From the NCBI GenBank assembly GCA_964036295.1, contig OZ038465.1:5442667-5506666 (forward strand): a stretch of DNA of 64,000 nucleotides, written 5' to 3'. The notes beneath the pieces were generated by a model. That model was not told where the DNA came from and did not search any database. It saw only the letters and a program-made list of their open reading frames with translations. This stretch comes from Plumapathes pennacea. Its lineage: Eukaryota > Cnidaria > Anthozoa > Antipatharia > Myriopathidae. The position numbers and the translations under genes were made by a program. Shown here piece after piece: positions 46,936-58,690 of the stretch. The stretch's first letter is position 1. Each line of letters opens with the position of its first letter.

Positions 46936-47000
46936 CTCTACGAGTAAGCATTCGGCCACCGCGCTCATCAACAAGTTCCCGAGTAGAAGCTGACGCAACA
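46936..47000 (-). other. Possible 65-bp internal exon
   Basis: Minus strand: acceptor AACTTTCAG ends at 47001 and a donor AGAG|GTACGC follows at 46936. One frame between them is open and reads VASASTRELVDERGGRMLTR. The donor context (GCGTACCTCT on the plus strand) recurs at about 59014, next to the beta fragment there. No neighbouring exon was identified, so this is weak. Confidence 0.2.
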
Positions 47001-47064
47001 CTGAAAGTTGTGATTCATTAATTTCCACGGGAGGTATTCATGGCAACTGAAGTGAAAAGACTAA

Positions 47065-47245
47065 GGCTCCGGTCGCACTCGTAACTTTACCGACATTAAT
47101 ATCAACATTTGCATCATTTAAAGTGCAAGCAGCGCTTGTCACCAGAAATATATGTCAGCAAGTTGCTACCAAACATTGAAGAAGCTGTCGTATTGCTCTC
47201 GATGCTGAGTTATTATCGACTGAACTTCCCAGTGCGACTGGGCCC
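47065..47245. mobile_element. MITE-2, full copy, reverse orientation
   Basis: GGCTCCGGTCGCACTCGTAA at the left and GTGCGACTGGGCCC at the right; TAA on the left (47062-47064) and AAA on the right, i.e. a TAA duplication with one change. Same length (181 bp) as the copy at 10241. Confidence 0.85.
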
Positions 47246-49857
47246 AAAGAGAGTATGAAAAGTGAAACTTGGCACGAACGGATCGGATGCTATTATTATA
47301 TTGGGCGACTGCTTAAACCTGTACGTGTGAAGAACTTGCACGTGCGAAGAGCCACGCAGATGTAACGGTTTGCCAACAATCAAACACATCCTACGGATCT
47401 TGGAAAAATGACACATCGTGAGCGATTTGGCAAAGGGACCGATATACAATGTGAGACCGTTTGCCGGTTCACCTAAAAAATCTTTCAAATGGAGCCCCCC
47501 AATTCAAATGGCAATGGATATTAGTCACTCGTTAGGCCTCTGTAAAGAGAGAAAACAATCTTAATACAGTAGTTTCCCAAATTGGCGCAATTGTACGACT
47601 TTGGTGGTTACCGCATTTATGAGGAATCCGGAATTTTATCCGGCCAAGGTTGTGTGTAATTAAGATTGAGTGCATCACGTTTTGTGCAAAACTTCAGTTT
47701 GGGTATTCCCCTGACGTCACCTTTACCTGCCTGCATTATTTCAGTTCCTGTCTTTTTAGATACTGTATCATTAGTAGGTACTTAGTGGTTGTATACTACC
47801 CTTATTTCGTGTATAGGGGCTTTCCGCTGAATAGGATGTATAGAATAGGTATATTAGAGTATGGTTTTATGCTTTTCAGAGTTCTCCGTCTTACAGGGTA
47901 CACAATTTAAACTTTAACGTCTTGAACAGAGTCACTTTTCTTAGTAAGTGTCGCTCCCAAACCTGGAGTCTCGAATAAGGTAGAAATTATTTGCGGAGGT
48001 AGAGAAGAAATTCAGCGCTCTGTAAGTTCAACCACGTTCTTTGCTGTCACCATTTACACTGTGATTGCCACGCCGACACTGGTGTTTGTAAACTAAAAGG
48101 TATTGAGGTCGCAAAGTAAAGCGCACATGGTATAGTGACGTCAGTGGGCTCCACCTTTCTTAGAATTCTAGTTTTTGGAGTATGCCCAGATGATCGATAG
48201 TCGAGTTCCGTGAACCACTTGTCTCTGGTCACTTCTTCTTAGGAGTAACATCGCTTTTTAAGCTCGCGTTCAGCACGAAGTGCTGAAAAGCGAAGCTTCA
48301 TGCGATTAGTCCAACTGGAATGTGTCCCGTGTCCCGGTGCTGTCAACAATGGTTCCAAATATGGAAGTCGTTCTGTTCCCAATTTGGGCAGTATCAATAT
48401 TACCGACAACGCAACAAAATCGAGAACGCGATCGTCGAAGTAGTTTTTGTGGTGGCATTTTTAAGCGTCCCACCTTATTGCAGTTAAGACTGCGTCAGTC
48501 AGTCAGTCCGTCATGCTGTGTCAACAATTGAAATTTGAAATTTGAAATTTGAGCATCAGCGAATACGCATGAAGAAACGGCGAAGAGATGGGAAGACGTT
48601 TTCTGTAGTTATTTTGATTATTATCATTGTATTCCTTAATTGCCAGTAGATCTGTTGCACTTCAGAACCATTATCACACAGGTTTTGGTAAATTCTCGAT
48701 TGTTTGACAAGCGTAAGTCAAAGTTGAAATACTCGTGACCACTGATAGCCCTGAGCGACTTCAGCTTGTCGAAATATTTCTATCGTTTGATTATAGTTGC
48801 TTTGCTTCGCATAGTTTTCGCCAGCAATGAAAAATGCTGTAGAGAAGTGGAAGAAGAATTCGAAAATGAATTTGACCAAAACCGCAAGTAATGTCAACAA
48901 GTTATCAGATTTCACTTAAACTTATTCGACTTGAAACTCAGCCAAAAGAAGAAAGGCGTGTTTTCTTTAAGCACGCATTTAGTTTGAATGCAGCCCAGGC
49001 TGGAGTATCATGGCCTCTGATGAATATGTAGATGCTTAGCTGTGCATGACATGAGTAATGAAGTCACGGATAGACGTTTTTCAGTGCGACTCCGGAAGGT
49101 CTCCTTCCGGTTCAAAGATTTGGCACTCGGTCAAGGATTTTAAATTCTCCCAATTCGAGCGTCTAAGTTTATAATTTTACCCCTCTGCCGCCTTGTAAAT
49201 GAGGATTTTCAAAACTGAGACTAAATCGAATAGGAGACCCGCGGGAACGGATACGAACTTCCACATACCTAAAATTGAGCAATTTTTACGATGTGGCCTT
49301 GAGCCACTCCCGCAAAAGTACGTTTTACAAATTCGCGAGCTTACAGCTGTCTTGCTGCTTTGATTCAAGTTGGTGACGTCTATCACAGAATCGAAAGTAT
49401 AATACTATGACGAAGTATTACAATATATATTTATAATAATATTGTACGGGAGGTTTTGCATTATAAGACGTGACGTAGTGCATTATAAGGTAGTAAAATG
49501 TTCTCGTCTGACTTTTTAAAATCTGTTGTTTTGTTAAGTATCTGGGCAAGTTTTGTGTTTCTATCGGTCGATGACAATAGCAGAAGTCTCGAAGCCGTCA
49601 AACGGAGTTTCAACCGAGATAATTTCGTCAAGTTCTCGATTTTAAATTTTAAATCTTAAATTTTAAATTTCGATGTCGCTCGCATGCCTATTGACTTAAA
49701 AAGTCAACAGATAAAACCTCTAATTACTATGATCAGAATACTACTCCATCTGCTATACAAGTTACGATCGCAAGATTTATAATTCTACAATTGCACGAGT
49801 GCCAGCACACTGCCACGTTACGACAGGGAAACAGTGACGCTCATTAAAAAATAACCT

Positions 49858-50040
49858 TTTTTATTATATAGACACTAGTGTTTTACTGGAAAATATACCG
49901 TGCGTAAAATCCATACGAAACTACATCCGGAACCCGGGTGGCGTATGTTCCATATCCTCACTAGTGAGGATATCGTTGGCATCATTTCCCGCTTGTTTGT
50001 ACAATTTCTCGTAAAACACTCGTGTCTAATATAATAAAAA
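49858..50040. mobile_element. MITE-like element 'b-prime' (183 bp)
   Basis: Inverted ends of about 28 bp: TTTTTATTATATAGACACTA at the left and its near complement (GTCTAATATAATAAAAA) at the right. An inner CACTAGTGAGGATAT block sits in the middle. End sequence resembles element 'b' at 23180-23391. Confidence 0.7.
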
Positions 50041-50044
50041 GAAA

Positions 50045-50183
50045 ATTACACGGCAGCTTGAAGATATGGATTTTATTTTCTCGTGGTAAAAATAATATTT
50101 TACTCACTCACGAAGCGCTCGTTCGTAAAATATTGTTTTTACCTCTCGAAAATATAATTCATATCTTCGCGCCGCCGTGTAAT
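50045..50183. mobile_element. Foldback element 'a-prime' (139 bp)
   Basis: Single long inverted repeat with ends ATTACACGGC/GCCGTGTAAT, arms GGTAAAAATAATATTTTAC and its partner, and a central CACGAAGCGCTCGTTCG like the centre of element 'a' at 23033-23169. Lies four bases from 'b-prime'. Confidence 0.7.
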
Positions 50184-52367
50184 ATCCTCTATGTATATAC
50201 TGTAGTAATCTAGATTGAGTTCTTCTTAGGTTAAACTAAAAATTTTTGTGTGATGAGAACATCCAGCTGTTACTCATCCCCTTCTCCCTAAAGATTGTTA
50301 CACATTACGTCGTCAAACATCTAAAGAAGTGCCGTGTAATCAGTTTACAACACCACTACATACACTATCGTTCTCTTCGTGCATCAAAAAAATATATCTC
50401 GAGCAAAGAGGGTGACTAAAACAGGTAAACACGACACGGGAAAAGTATCAAAACTTATTATAAATCGTGAAGTGCAATTCCGCATTAAGATCGATTTAAG
50501 AAGTATACTGTATCATAAAGTACCGCAGCAAGAAAACGGCGATAATGATGCTGAGACTACTCACCACGAACAATCATGCAAGGCCGAATTCTGGGTTTTG
50601 GTCGGCAACTTCAATTCTGAAGCAATGTTTGTGGTTTGACTGTTAAAATGTAATGGGTGAACATTGATATTCACCATCTGCTTGATCAATACTTTTCCAT
50701 TTTCCCGTATCTTCTGGCTTCTCGGAACTGTACTTCAATTGTATCCGCTGACATTCTGATAACTGATACTGTCATGACGTCCAATCACGATACAGTACCG
50801 AGAAATTCAACAGGCCGCAAGTTGCTTATCTGGAGTTCAAGCTTTACAATAAAACATTTGTGAGGAAATACCCGCACTTCCTTTTCAGGCAAACAATTAT
50901 TTTAGCGCGAAGTGAATTTCCTTTTTATAAACCTTTTTGCTGACATCCGACTTGTTGGCATCACTCAAAATAGCCTTAAAGCAATGATGACACTAAAAAA
51001 GAGCAGATCATAGAACGTATGGTGAAACTTTTAAAACGCCCTTATTTTCGGCTTATTTTCTCAATAGTCAAAACAATTGGTACAAACATAAACCAACAAA
51101 AAAGCAGGTTTGCGTTTCTGTCATGTTTTATTTATGGTTACTTTTTGCTGACGTTGGCAAACTGTGATGCCAAGTTGGCGATTATCACAGCGATAGCAAA
51201 AAGTGCTTGAATGCAGAAAAGCAGCCACAAATCTCCCCACCTACCCGTCCCCTTTCACGTGTCGTTGTGAAAATAGAAATAAAAATAAATGTCTCGGTTC
51301 AGTAATTCGCCATGGAACGCAGTTGTATTTGAAATACTAACAACTTCCGCAAGGGAGACTGTCGCTGGACTAAATTTGAAAAAAAAATTGCATGTATTAA
51401 CAGAGAGAATGAAAGTGGATGCAACCAGATGAAAGGTCCTTCAACTCAGCTCTGACTCAGCCCGGAAATTGAGAGGCTCTCGAGTCTCCTGTAGCTTCAG
51501 ACGAGACAATGCGGGACAGGAACGGCTCGAAACAGCCTCCATAGTGGCATAAAACACACATACTAAACCTAATTTTGTAAGTAATGTACTAAGAATTCCC
51601 TTGTCACTTCTCGTAGGTAATAAAGTTTGTAATTTAGTAATAAACAATAAAGCAACCGACCATCGCTGCAGTGTGAACAGGTAAAATGGCGGTCAATTAC
51701 TCATGCATGCAAATATATCCACAGATATAAATACACACCGACAAATAAAATAAGAGAGTAGAGATAACTTGGAGAAATACCTGAGCGGTTTATCTCTGCA
51801 GCCTTCTTCTTTCAGTTCATCAGTCTCATACAGCTCGTTCAGTGGCCTTCAGTCCTGTGTGCCGTTCAGACGCCAACGTGACACGAGCTTCGTCCAAGTG
51901 TTTCAGTCAAATACAAGCCTCAAATGTGGAGCTATCACTGTAAACTGACAGCTAAACCTTACTAGCGTCAACCTGCTGTAGCACTCACAAAAGCTCATGC
52001 ATAGGGTAGTTCCCCGTTCTCATTCGAGTTTCGCGCCTCTTTGACAAGTTTCAGTTTCGAGCTGCCGTGACGTCCCGTGACGAGAGTGTTTATTTGGCCA
52101 GCGGCTCTCCCGCACGGGGGTGGGTAGGAGTAAAAGAATTCACAGGGTCTAAACTGTAAATTGATCCCCAGATGTCTTTTCGACCAGCTTTTGGATCAAG
52201 ACATCTTCTCGATCAACGAAAAACAACTCAAATTTAATTTCCTAGCTGAACTTTCTCACGGCAATGGAGCCCCATCCCTCAAGTACTCTGAGTACTTTCC
52301 ATTCCCCTTCTACCTCCCCCATGGAAAACAGTTTTTTGTAAGGCAAACGTGACGACAAGTGACCAAC

Positions 52368-53159
52368 ATGGCTTCCTCCTCTATCATCGCTCTAATTCAA
52401 GGAGCTAGTCGCGGGATTGGCTTGCAATTTTGCCGCCACCTTCTATCAAAGCAATCCTCCGTTATCGCTACGTGCAGGAATCCTTCGGAAGCCTCAGTTT
52501 TAGCGGAACTGAAATCGCAATATGGAGACCAACTTGCTGTTTACGGCCTGGAAGTCAGCCAAGAGGAAGACATAAAGCAAGTGGCAAACACAGTGAAAGA
52601 AGTGCATGGCGGCAAGCTGGACCTCTTGATTAACTGTGCCGGCTTACTTCACCCTACAGGAAAAGGAGAGACGAGTCTCAAGGAAGTATCAGTCGACGGT
52701 CTGTCTGCTACCTTTGGCGTTAATGCATTCGGGCCTGTGCTGATGGCCAAATATTTTGGTCCCATACTTTCACAAGGAAGTGGAGCGTTCGGTGTTCAAA
52801 CCGAGGGTAGTCGACACGCTGGAGTTCTGGTGAACTTGTCGGCTCGAGTTGGTTCTATCTCCGATAATAAACTTGGGGGGTGGTACAGCTATCGTATGTC
52901 TAAGGCAGCTCTCAACATGGCTACGAAGACTTTGAGTATCGAACTTGGACGTAAACGTGGTAAAGCGATCATTTGTGTCAGCTTACACCCAGGAACTGTG
53001 AACACAGATCTGTCCCGACAGTATCACAGAAATGTTGATCCTAGCAAGATTTTCAGCCCTGAATACTCTGTTGATTGTTTGATGAATGTGATTGGCTCTC
53101 TTAGGCTGCAGGATAGTGGGAAATTTTTTGCCTGGGATGGGAAAGAAATCCCATGGTAA
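52368..53159 (+). CDS. Short-chain dehydrogenase/reductase, C-factor (CsgA)-like, single exon
   Basis: Predicted NAD(P)-dependent oxidoreductase of the classical SDR fold, 263 residues, usual length for the family; substrate unknown. Seen: nucleotide-binding motif QGASRGIG (residues 11-18), LDLLINCAG (84-92; the usual NNAG reads NCAG), VNAFGP (118-123), a VLVNLSARVGSI strand with S158, the catalytic Y175 and K179 in YRMSK, and LHPGTVNTDLS after the catalytic helix. The C-terminus FAWDGKEIPW is typical of C-factor-like proteins. The start is the ATG at 52368 in good context (AACATGG), not the GTG nine bases upstream. There is no intron, which suggests a retrocopy or a naturally single-exon member. 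A broken duplicate of its 3' half lies at 59336-59580. Cytosolic location is inferred from the lack of a signal or membrane segment. Confidence 0.92.
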   Translation: MASSSIIALIQGASRGIGLQFCRHLLSKQSSVIATCRNPSEASVLAELKSQYGDQLAVYGLEVSQEEDIKQVANTVKEVHGGKLDLLINCAGLLHPTGKGETSLKEVSVDGLSATFGVNAFGPVLMAKYFGPILSQGSGAFGVQTEGSRHAGVLVNLSARVGSISDNKLGGWYSYRMSKAALNMATKTLSIELGRKRGKAIICVSLHPGTVNTDLSRQYHRNVDPSKIFSPEYSVDCLMNVIGSLRLQDSGKFFAWDGKEIPW

Positions 53160-55870
53160 CTCTATTAGATTTTAAAAGCTGTAAATAGTTTGCAATTTGA
53201 GTATTGAAATAATATTGTTGAGATAAATCCACAGGTATTATGTATTTAACTTGGACAAAATGTTTTGCCACTTTCACAACCATCCACAGTAGCAAAGTGG
53301 TACTTTTTACTTCCCATGTAAACAAGTGTGTATCAAGTAAAATTGTAATGCCTACGGGAAAGGACAGAGGAGTGCAGAATCCAGACTGGCAGTTTATGGA
53401 AATCAATTAAAGTTTTAAATTTAGATCTCAACCTCTTGAAATAACATGGAGAGGGAAGACCCCTAGTGCTCGTACATTTGGAGTCAGATTTTCATGTGGA
53501 TCTGCCTATGGGGATACTTCTCATGATGTTGGGGCTATAAACTTATATCAGAAATAGATGTATCATGTATCATGTTTATATTTATTTTGTATGGCAGCGG
53601 AGTACTCTCGGTATTAATGCCCCACCCATTCCCTTCTTCTATTTTCAATGAGGGTCTCCTATTTTCAACAAGGGTTAATTGGGAGTTTTGAGGTGAGTGG
53701 GTAGGGGGTAAAGTACCAGTATGTCAACAATTTTGCCAAGATTGTAGCCCCTTTACACCTGAAGAAACTATAGTGTAACTCCTAAACCAAGGTGACATAC
53801 TGTTTATATATTTTTGATGTGTTTATTTTACAGAAAGCAGGGCTTGCTGTTATCATTGTAGCTTTTGTCTCATCTTAATCTAAACATTGGTTCCATACAA
53901 CAGCCAAGACAGCAAACTAATGAAGAACCTCTGCTTAATTAATTTTTAAATTATTGCTTATATGTGCAATTGAGGACTACTGTGAATCAGTGTGCTTATT
54001 TATTTGTTGTTTTATTTATTGTAATTCTATTCCCAAAAAATGAATGTTTCTAGCATGTTGGAAAAAAGAATGGTATGGGCTTCACGGATTTAGGCTGTGC
54101 CTTTGGAGTATGCTCATTCAGCGTGATGGAAGCTGTGCTCACTGAAAGCGGTAACCCCAAAACTGGGTCCCAGAAAGGATACTTTTAAAACACCCTTTCA
54201 CTGCCAAGAGTGAGCAATTTATTATTATTTATATTATAATTTTTTTTTTCATGTTGATCAAACTATCAATTCATATGCATACTTTTTCTTGAAGGCTGGG
54301 AGCCCCAGACGGAATTTGGCCATAGAAGCTTCTGACTGGAGAATTTGAGGGTGTGAAAACCTCTCCGATCAAAGGTAAATAACACATGTAAAAGTAAGTC
54401 CTGGGTGGGGAGGAGTGAGGGACGAAAAGGGGGAAACTGAAGGTAAGAAATCCAGACTGCAAACTCCCTAAGAATTTAAGAACAATCTGAAACCATTGAC
54501 TTTGCGCCCGTTTTATAATCCGGAAACTTAAAAATCATCGATAGGAGTAGCATTTTCCGGCCGGGCGTACACGATTAATCTCAAAAATTGGCATGATGGC
54601 ATGGAATTTTTATCCCATTTTGCTTCCGTTCTAGCAGGGTCGACATCTGCCTCCCTTTGGATCGGCGGAAGCTGGTCACAATGTCGGCGAAAATTTGCAG
54701 AGGGGCGTTCTGAAATCAATCCGGACTTGGATGCGAATGTTGCACTTTCATGATAAAGGTAAAAATACCCAAGGAAAACGTTAATAATAAATCAAGACAT
54801 CACCGGCCGGTCCTTCCTCGGTGTTTGTATTTTCATATTTTGCTTTCCCGGTGTGCGTGTGATGACAGGCATTGGAGTCCCAGCGTGTTGTTTTAAATTA
54901 AAATGCTATAAAAACATGGCCTATAAACATTGATGTGGCCGAATTCGTGATAAGTCAACAATCATTACACAATTTCCCCTCGAGGGAATTCCAAAAATAA
55001 TAGGGTGACGTTTTGGGCCAACGCAGAGATTATCTCAATTTTCGACGAGAATGCGCAGTCACTCTCTTTTAACCCAAGGTTTTGCCGATGCAGAGTTATA
55101 TCAGGCCCGAAAGACTCCGGCAATAAAACACTCGCACTGCAAAATGTGCAGGCCTGCATCCCAAAATGTTCACTCCCAGGCCTTTCAGGCCTGTATACTG
55201 TGCCAAAAAGTTCACCCCATTTCAGAACTCTATCTAAAAAAATGTGCACCCCAAATTCCAAAATACGCAAAATCTGCCACTACTTTATTTCAGACCAACA
55301 GCCTAAGATCTATCCTGATTGAACTCGATTCAAAATAACTATTGAGACAGCACCACGACCTACTGCCGTCCAAAGCTTCGTGAAGGGGGATAGACCATCG
55401 CTCCCCGGCAATCTGCAACAACACGTTCCAGTGACTAATGTGCGGTTGTAAAAGCAAACGCCTGTCTAGTACAAGATAAGAAACGGAACTCTACAGTACT
55501 TGTCAGGTACAGTGAAAGTTGATGGTTTTCCATCTATTTCTGGTTTATTTTCGGCTATAAAGAACGTCTCTTAGTAAAAATGATGGGCTGAAACCCATCA
55601 CCTTTTCGTCATCATTTCATACAACGAATAGGTTAAGGTTTAAAATTACCGTCTGACTGTAGACATACTTAATCATTTTTTTGTTACTCTACTTATATTA
55701 CAGGATTGATAAAATGGAAAAGTACATTCCTGTGGCCTACCGAGTATTTCGTTTGATTTGTTTCACCTTCAGGGTTGTGTTCAAATGGGTTAACTAAAGG
55801 CACAAAGTAATGATTTCAAACAAATAAGAAAACACTAGTAAAAACAGCTATTTATCGGCCGTGAGCTGTG
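53160..55870. repeat. SDR 3' flank, original of a segmental duplication
   Basis: Non-coding downstream sequence, with an ATTAAA near 53407 as a possible polyadenylation signal. From about 53990 to 55866 it is matched in order by 59770-61466 (landmarks TGCTCATTCAGCGTG, GAAGGCTGGGAGCC, TTTTATAATCCGGAA, CCCTCGAGGGAATTCC, CATTCCTGTGGCCTACCGAG). The minus ORF 54965-55270 is frameshifted in the partner copy and is not called a gene. Confidence 0.7.
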
Positions 55871-55962
55871 AGATAATGATAATGGAACTGATGTCAATGG
55901 ATAGCAATCCAAATCTTTTGTTAAGGCAGACAAGATGCAACAAACGGCCAAACAATCTCAAC

Positions 55963-57187
55963 TTACTTAGCCTTCAGTTTGTTTTCAATTTCACACAATG
56001 TATCCATCTGCTCTTTCAGGTTTCTTGCATTTTCTTTGAATTTCTTTGCTGCCTCTGTCTCTGAGCCATTGTGAATATCTTTGGAAGTTGTTACGATTTC
56101 CCAGATAGAGATTCCCAAGCCTGCCACTGCAAGAAACGTCGCTAACTTGCCTGCTACCAATGCTGTTCCTTTAAAAGCTTTCAAGCTCTTGAGCATCTTC
56201 GGACATTCCTTGAGGACTGAAATTTCAGCAGCAGTAAAGGAGCGAACCAATTGCAAAGCCTTCACAGTTTTTGCCATGCCGATAGCGGACGACGTAGTTG
56301 TCGCAGCAAGTTTGGTGCCGTCCAGAGCAATTGATGCAACCTCCAATTTTCCTATCTTCTCCATCTTCTCTTGCAGCTTTTCTAATGTCTCCAAATATCC
56401 CATGAGGTGCTCTACAACGGCAGTAAGAGCTTCCGTCTCTCTTTTGTCATAATCAAGGCAATCTTGGGCCGCTTTGCATTTGTCTAAAAATGTAAAGAAG
56501 ATATTCAACTCTAAGTGCATATAGTCCATTAAATGTCTGAGTTTGCACCCTTTCTATTGCCCTTAAGAAAATTTTACTGGACTCTCTGACTAAGTATCGC
56601 CCTTTTCTGAAAAAGGGTATGTGTGCCTTGGATAGGTAAAAATTGCGGGAAAAACTCTGCTGCCAAAGTAACATGAATGTTCTAACCTGTAACCATATTT
56701 TAAAAATAGAAAAACTGTTACCTTTCATTTTTGACGATTCTACAATTGATGTAGTGATATTTGTGGCTGCCCCTGCTACCCCCGTTGCAGCACCAGCAAC
56801 TGTCAGTGAGAGAGATGCACCAAATGTGAATGGTGCCGCAAGTAGACCACCAAGTGCCATGAGGCCTCCAGCTGCTCCGACGCTTGAACCAGTTACATTG
56901 GCAATGTTGCAATCCTTGTGCAGGTTGTCACATTCATTGGCAATATCATATAGTTTGTTAATGGTTCTCTGTCTGGTTTCTCTCCATCTTGGCATTTTGC
57001 TAAGGAACTCTTCTTTGGCTTTGTTGAATTCTGTCAGGTTTTTGAGGATCTCTTCGACATCTTTCTTGGAGATTCCGTCCTTTTCGTCCCATGTTTCACT
57101 TTTCTTTTTGTCTACAAGCATTTTTCCTCCCGCACAGCCTTTTGCCGTAGCAATTGCAGACTTTTCGATAATGTCGCTTAAAGGCAT
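55963..57187 (-). CDS. Apolipoprotein L-like protein, two coding exons
   Basis: APOL-family (PF05461-type) protein. Vertebrate members associate with intracellular membranes and some form ion channels; the role in invertebrates is not established. Exons: 57187-56722 and 56483-55963, joined at phase 1 with donor AAAG|GTAAC and acceptor TTTTTAG; together 987 bp, 328 residues. A non-coding leader is implied by an acceptor TTTTCAG ending at 57197, just before the start. The N-terminal third is charged and helical. Residues about 98-150 are the family hallmark, a small-residue hydrophobic hairpin with GSSVGAAGGLMALGGLLAAP and TNITTSIVE. A coiled coil follows (about 165-205), then a second hydrophobic stretch (about 260-288: GTALVAGKLATFLAVAGLGI) and a helical tail. 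No signal peptide, so probably intracellular. Family assignment is by pattern recognition. Confidence 0.82.
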
Positions 57188-57196
57188 TTTGGTATT

Positions 57197-58429
57197 CTGA
57201 AAAGTCAATAACACTTAAATCAGATTTTTTTTCAGATCTCTAAATATGCAAAATTTTTATGGAGGGTTCCTCAAGACAACTTCTTGTCCTTATTTTGCGT
57301 TGGGAGATCTCCTGTGCCTTCGTGAAAATTTCAGAGTGAATCGTGAACCATGCCTCTGTCAAGACTTCACTCAAGAAATACAAAGTAATGCGCCTTCGAT
57401 TTCTAAACGAATAAAAGAGTTTCTCAAATAATATTTTTCCAGTACTCAATTTTTTCGTTTGACGTTAGGAGAACGCAACCCTAATCCCAACCGGATTTGG
57501 GTACCGTGGGGTCGATAGGATACCTGTCACGTGCTTTCCGCAGCCGCGAGAAATCGAGATTTTTTGTTGGTGGTGGGTGCTGTTACAAATCTGCGCCATT
57601 TTGAATAATTACTATAAGCGCTCTGTGTCGCACGAGTGGCTCTGAATGATCACACTGAGGTCTATCAAGGGCAAAGACAACTACTTTTCACTGAAAGAAG
57701 CCAATATCTGGGATAATAAGGGCAGCACGACAGCAAGAATTCCACAGAAAAATGTAATTCGACTCGCGATTGCCGTATTTCAGCTTCTGCGTTGATGAAA
57801 ATATACTCAATATGCAACCGACACTTTACTGATGTTCCAGATACTTATCTGGAAGAAATATACGGCTTTGTGGAGACAGAGGTATCGCGGTGCGATTCAA
57901 TCGCAAGCCACAGGACGGTCGAATTGTAACACTCTCGTGTACAACTCAACTTATTTCTTCCGACGAAGGTATAAATTACATAAGAGAGAGAAAAGAAAAG
58001 AAAAGAAAAAGGAAGAAAGAAAAAGCTTTGGTTTAATATTGCTTAGCCGGAGTTCGAACCCGGACCGCACGGTCTTCGTGCTGCTCATTTCCGGTTTCAG
58101 ACGAAACCCACGTACTTTACAAGATCGTTATAGGGAAAAGCATTTTAGAACGAAAGCAACTCCAAGCAAAGAGAAGTCAAATCTCTGATTACTACTAGTT
58201 TATATTTGTTTGTGATAAGTCGTGTACCGCAAACCAATAGTTATCGTCTCATCGTAAACAAGAACAATGTAATGAATTCATGAACTAAAAGAGAGTCGTA
58301 ACCTCTTTAAATACCTTCTTTGACGGTTTTTTCCAAGGAAACTGCAAATACGCCTGGTGCAAGAACCAAACTCTGCTGCAGAACTGTCAAGACGCTTTTC
58401 CCCAAGATCTACGAAGTGGGGATGCCTAT
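57197..58429. other. APOL-like upstream region, no gene seen
   Basis: Upstream of the APOL-like leader acceptor. Contains GAAA/AAAG-rich DNA (57990-58024) and a tRNA-like T arm (listed). ORFs such as 57832-58188 run through that low-complexity DNA and are not supported. Confidence 0.4.
58047..58063 (-). other. tRNA-like T-arm, possible SINE remnant
   Basis: Minus strand CCGGGTTCGAACTCCGG forms a T stem-loop with a perfect B-box core (GTTCGAA). No acceptor stem, D arm or A box could be matched upstream, so it is not a complete tRNA gene; a decayed tRNA or SINE head is likely. Confidence 0.35.
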
Positions 58430-58690
58430 ATTAGCGTCTATGGAGGGTGTTCCCCTATTTCTTAAGATTTGTGTCGCACAAAAAGCCATTGTAGTGGCGC
58501 TAGTGTCTGTTGGTGTATTCCCCTATTACTTGGTATTCGTGTTGCACAAAAAACCATTTTAGTGGCGTTAGCGTCTGTGGGGGTATTCCCCTAATTCTTA
58601 GTATTAGTGTTGCAAGAAAGCCATCCTGGGGTTAGTATAGGGTTTTCCCCTAATTCTTGGTATTGTGTTGGAAACTGAGAGCCATTGTAA
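58430..58690. repeat. Tandem repeat of about 68 bp, nearly four units
   Basis: The block TCCCCTA recurs at 58451, 58519, 58587 and 58646 (spacing 68, 68, 59). Each is followed by TTCTTGGTATT-like sequence, TGTTGCACAAAAA and GCCATT, then GTGGCG(T/C)TAG. The last unit has a deletion. Confidence 0.85.

Larger units (their letters stand above)
46441..52340. other. Sparse region right of the array
   Basis: Apart from a possible exon, one MITE and a foldback pair (listed separately) I see no gene. 46441-46530 shares blocks with 58900-58990. Short tandem repeats lie at 48529-48552 (GAAATTT) and 49641-49672 (TTTTAAA-type). ORFs at 47213-47488 (-), 47650-47910 (+) and 50379-50639 (+) lack recognisable motifs and any paralogue here. 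Confidence 0.45.

Noticed and set aside
52359-52367. GTG as the start of the SDR gene
   Set aside because: In a eukaryote the ATG at 52368 in good context is the expected start, and the extra residues are not part of the fold.
56643-57200. Plus-strand ORF of 185 residues, and 56081-56452
   Set aside because: Antisense shadows of the APOL-like exons, which have consistent splice sites and family motifs.
58047-58063. Complete tRNA gene
   Set aside because: Only the T arm is present; no acceptor stem, D arm or anticodon arm pairs correctly.
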